A stretch of 6,842 nucleotides of DNA from Patescibacteria group bacterium (GTDB taxonomy: Bacteria; Patescibacteriota; JABMPQ01; JAHIRA01). Location of the stretch: contig JAHIRA010000071.1 in the NCBI GenBank assembly GCA_018818905.1, positions 1-6,842 on the forward strand, in the 5' to 3' direction. Position 1 is the first letter of the stretch. Each line of letters opens with the position of its first letter. The position numbers were made by a program, and so were the translations under genes. The notes beneath the pieces were generated by a model. That model saw only the letters and a program-made list of their open reading frames with translations, was not told the origin of the DNA and did not search any database. This document shows positions 6,034 to 6,842 of this stretch, in pieces.

Positions 6034-6045
6034 GAGGTTGGCTAG

Positions 6046-6070
6046 AAAGGTCCTCTTTTGAGGGCTTTTT
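6046..6070 (+). terminator. Intrinsic terminator after the Nudix gene
   Basis: AAAGGTCCTC (6046-6055) pairs with GAGGGCTTTT (6060-6069) around a TTTT loop. The 10-bp stem has four central Watson-Crick pairs plus G-U-containing and A-T outer pairs. The run of five T at 6066-6070 partly belongs to the stem. It lies 12 bases after the stop codon and separates the Nudix gene from the parA promoter. Confidence 0.75.
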
Positions 6071-6072
6071 GA

Positions 6073-6101
6073 TTGCATTCTAGTCCCAAAAAAGATATAA
6101 T
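6073..6101 (+). promoter_or_regulatory. Promoter of parA
   Basis: A perfect TATAAT -10 element lies at 6096-6101. A weak -35, TTGCAT (6073-6078), is 17 bases upstream; only its TTG matches consensus. Transcription should start near 6108, leaving a leader of about 18 bases without a Shine-Dalgarno. The placement just after a terminator and just before a new gene supports a real promoter. Confidence 0.6.
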
Positions 6102-6105
6102 TATC

Positions 6106-6119
6106 ATGTTAAGTAACAT
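6106..6119. promoter_or_regulatory. Palindrome at the parA transcription start (candidate operator)
   Basis: ATGTTA (6106-6111) and TAACAT (6114-6119) form a perfect inverted repeat with a 2-base AG spacer. It sits 4 bases after the TATAAT box and spans the expected transcription start, where a bound protein would block RNA polymerase. Autoregulation by partition proteins is known for several ParA systems, which makes this a candidate operator; the protein involved is inference. In the mRNA the same bases are too short to form a strong hairpin. Confidence 0.35.
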
Positions 6120-6125
6120 CAAAAC

Positions 6126-6842
6126 ATGGCACGCGTAATCTCCATTATCAATCAAAAAGGAGGGACTGGCAAAACAACCACCGCTATTAATTTGGGGGCA
6201 GCTTTGGCTGAACAAGGCAAATATGTGCTACTCGCTGATTTGGATCCACAAGCCAATGCCTCAAGCGGACTAGGAGTAAAAGCCGATCCTTCTATTGGTA
6301 ATGTTTATGACGCTCTCATAGGAGACAAAAGCGTTTCAGATATGCTCTACAAAACCCCAGAAAAAAACTTACACCTTCTGCCAGCACATGAAGATCTCTC
6401 AGGGGCAAATATTGAACTTGTAGGTTTGGAGCAAAGAGAGTTCAAGCTTAAAGAAGCTTTGGTTCGGGTTAGAGAAAATTATGATTATATTATTATAGAT
6501 GGTCCTCCCAGCTTAGGTCTTCTGACTATTAATGCTCTAGTCGCCTCTGATGAGCTTATCATTCCTGTGCAGTGTGAATACTATGCTCTTGAGGGTCTTT
6601 CGCAACTACTTCAGACGGTTGACCTTATCAAGCAAGGCCTACACCCAGATCTCAAGGTTTTGGGGGCTTTGCTGACTATGTATTATCGACGGATCAGACT
6701 TTCTGAAGATGTGGTCACAGAAGTTAGGAACAATTTTCCTCATCATGTTTTCAAAACTATCATTCCCAGAAATGTTAGGCTAGCCGAGGCGCCAAGTTTT
6801 GGTCGTCCGGTTCTCAGCCAAGCTTCTTGGTCCAAAGGGGCC
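6126..6842 (+). CDS. parA: ParA/Soj-type chromosome-partitioning ATPase (3' end outside window)
   Basis: The frame starts at the ATG at 6126, with an in-frame TAA at 6114-6116, and stays open to the right edge. This gives 239 residues of an expected 250-260. The deviant Walker A motif QKGGTGKTTTA (10-20) has Lys11 and Lys16, the signature of the ParA/MinD family. LLADLDPQANASSGLG (35-50) is the Walker A' region with Asp38 and Asp40. YDYIIIDGPPSLG (119-131) is Walker B with Asp125. Near the end, IPRNVRLAEAPSFGRPV (213-229) matches the conserved ParA/Soj region. Soj proteins dimerise on ATP, bind DNA non-specifically and move ParB-parS complexes during chromosome segregation. The TMYYRRIRLS segment (184-193) departs from the usual TMYDxRTxLS. 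A parB gene would be expected next, beyond the window. No canonical parS site is visible here. Confidence 0.95.
   Translation, partial: MARVISIINQKGGTGKTTTAINLGAALAEQGKYVLLADLDPQANASSGLGVKADPSIGNVYDALIGDKSVSDMLYKTPEKNLHLLPAHEDLSGANIELVGLEQREFKLKEALVRVRENYDYIIIDGPPSLGLLTINALVASDELIIPVQCEYYALEGLSQLLQTVDLIKQGLHPDLKVLGALLTMYYRRIRLSEDVVTEVRNNFPHHVFKTIIPRNVRLAEAPSFGRPVLSQASWSKGA

Overview
The window reads as a stretch of bacterial chromosome with every gene on the + strand. It most resembles a Candidate Phyla Radiation (Patescibacteria) genome, perhaps Microgenomates-like. That placement is an inference from several traits: moderately AT-rich DNA with compact genes, no Shine-Dalgarno sequence at any visible start, a tRNA gene without an encoded CCA, palindrome-rich intergenic sequence and the flavour of the proteins. 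Every recognised reading frame is intact under the standard bacterial code and none contains an in-frame TGA, which argues against the TGA-recoding CPR lineages.

Region 1 (1-3916) looks like one transcription unit of five genes with gaps of 18, 24 and 12 bases and finally a 1-base overlap. The genes are a GHMP-family sugar kinase (5' end outside the window), a GNAT acetyltransferase, a class I PLP aminotransferase, a sugar-1-phosphate nucleotidyltransferase, and the threonylcarbamoyl-AMP synthase of tRNA t6A modification (Sua5/TsaC). The kinase and nucleotidyltransferase could be consecutive steps that turn a free sugar into an NDP-sugar. The other members look like housekeeping metabolism.

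Region 2 (3917-4048) is a 132-base spacer holding two or three adjacent imperfect palindromes and a weak promoter candidate. It leads into glyA (serine hydroxymethyltransferase). Thirteen bases after glyA lies a class II tRNA-Leu(CAG) gene. Four bases after the tRNA starts a striking 71-base nested palindrome (5378-5448), in which 25 base pairs are arranged without bulges about one centre. It shares the 9-mer TCCTACGCT with the palindrome upstream of glyA.

Region 3 (5527-6842) holds an RppH-like Nudix hydrolase ending in a good intrinsic terminator. A TATAAT-type promoter with an overlapping palindrome follows, and then a ParA/Soj chromosome-partitioning ATPase that runs off the right edge.

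Most of the window is ordinary core metabolism. The least explained parts are the palindromic elements, the consistently non-Shine-Dalgarno starts, and a possible ParA operator. No CRISPR array, transposase gene, phage gene or known riboswitch was recognised.
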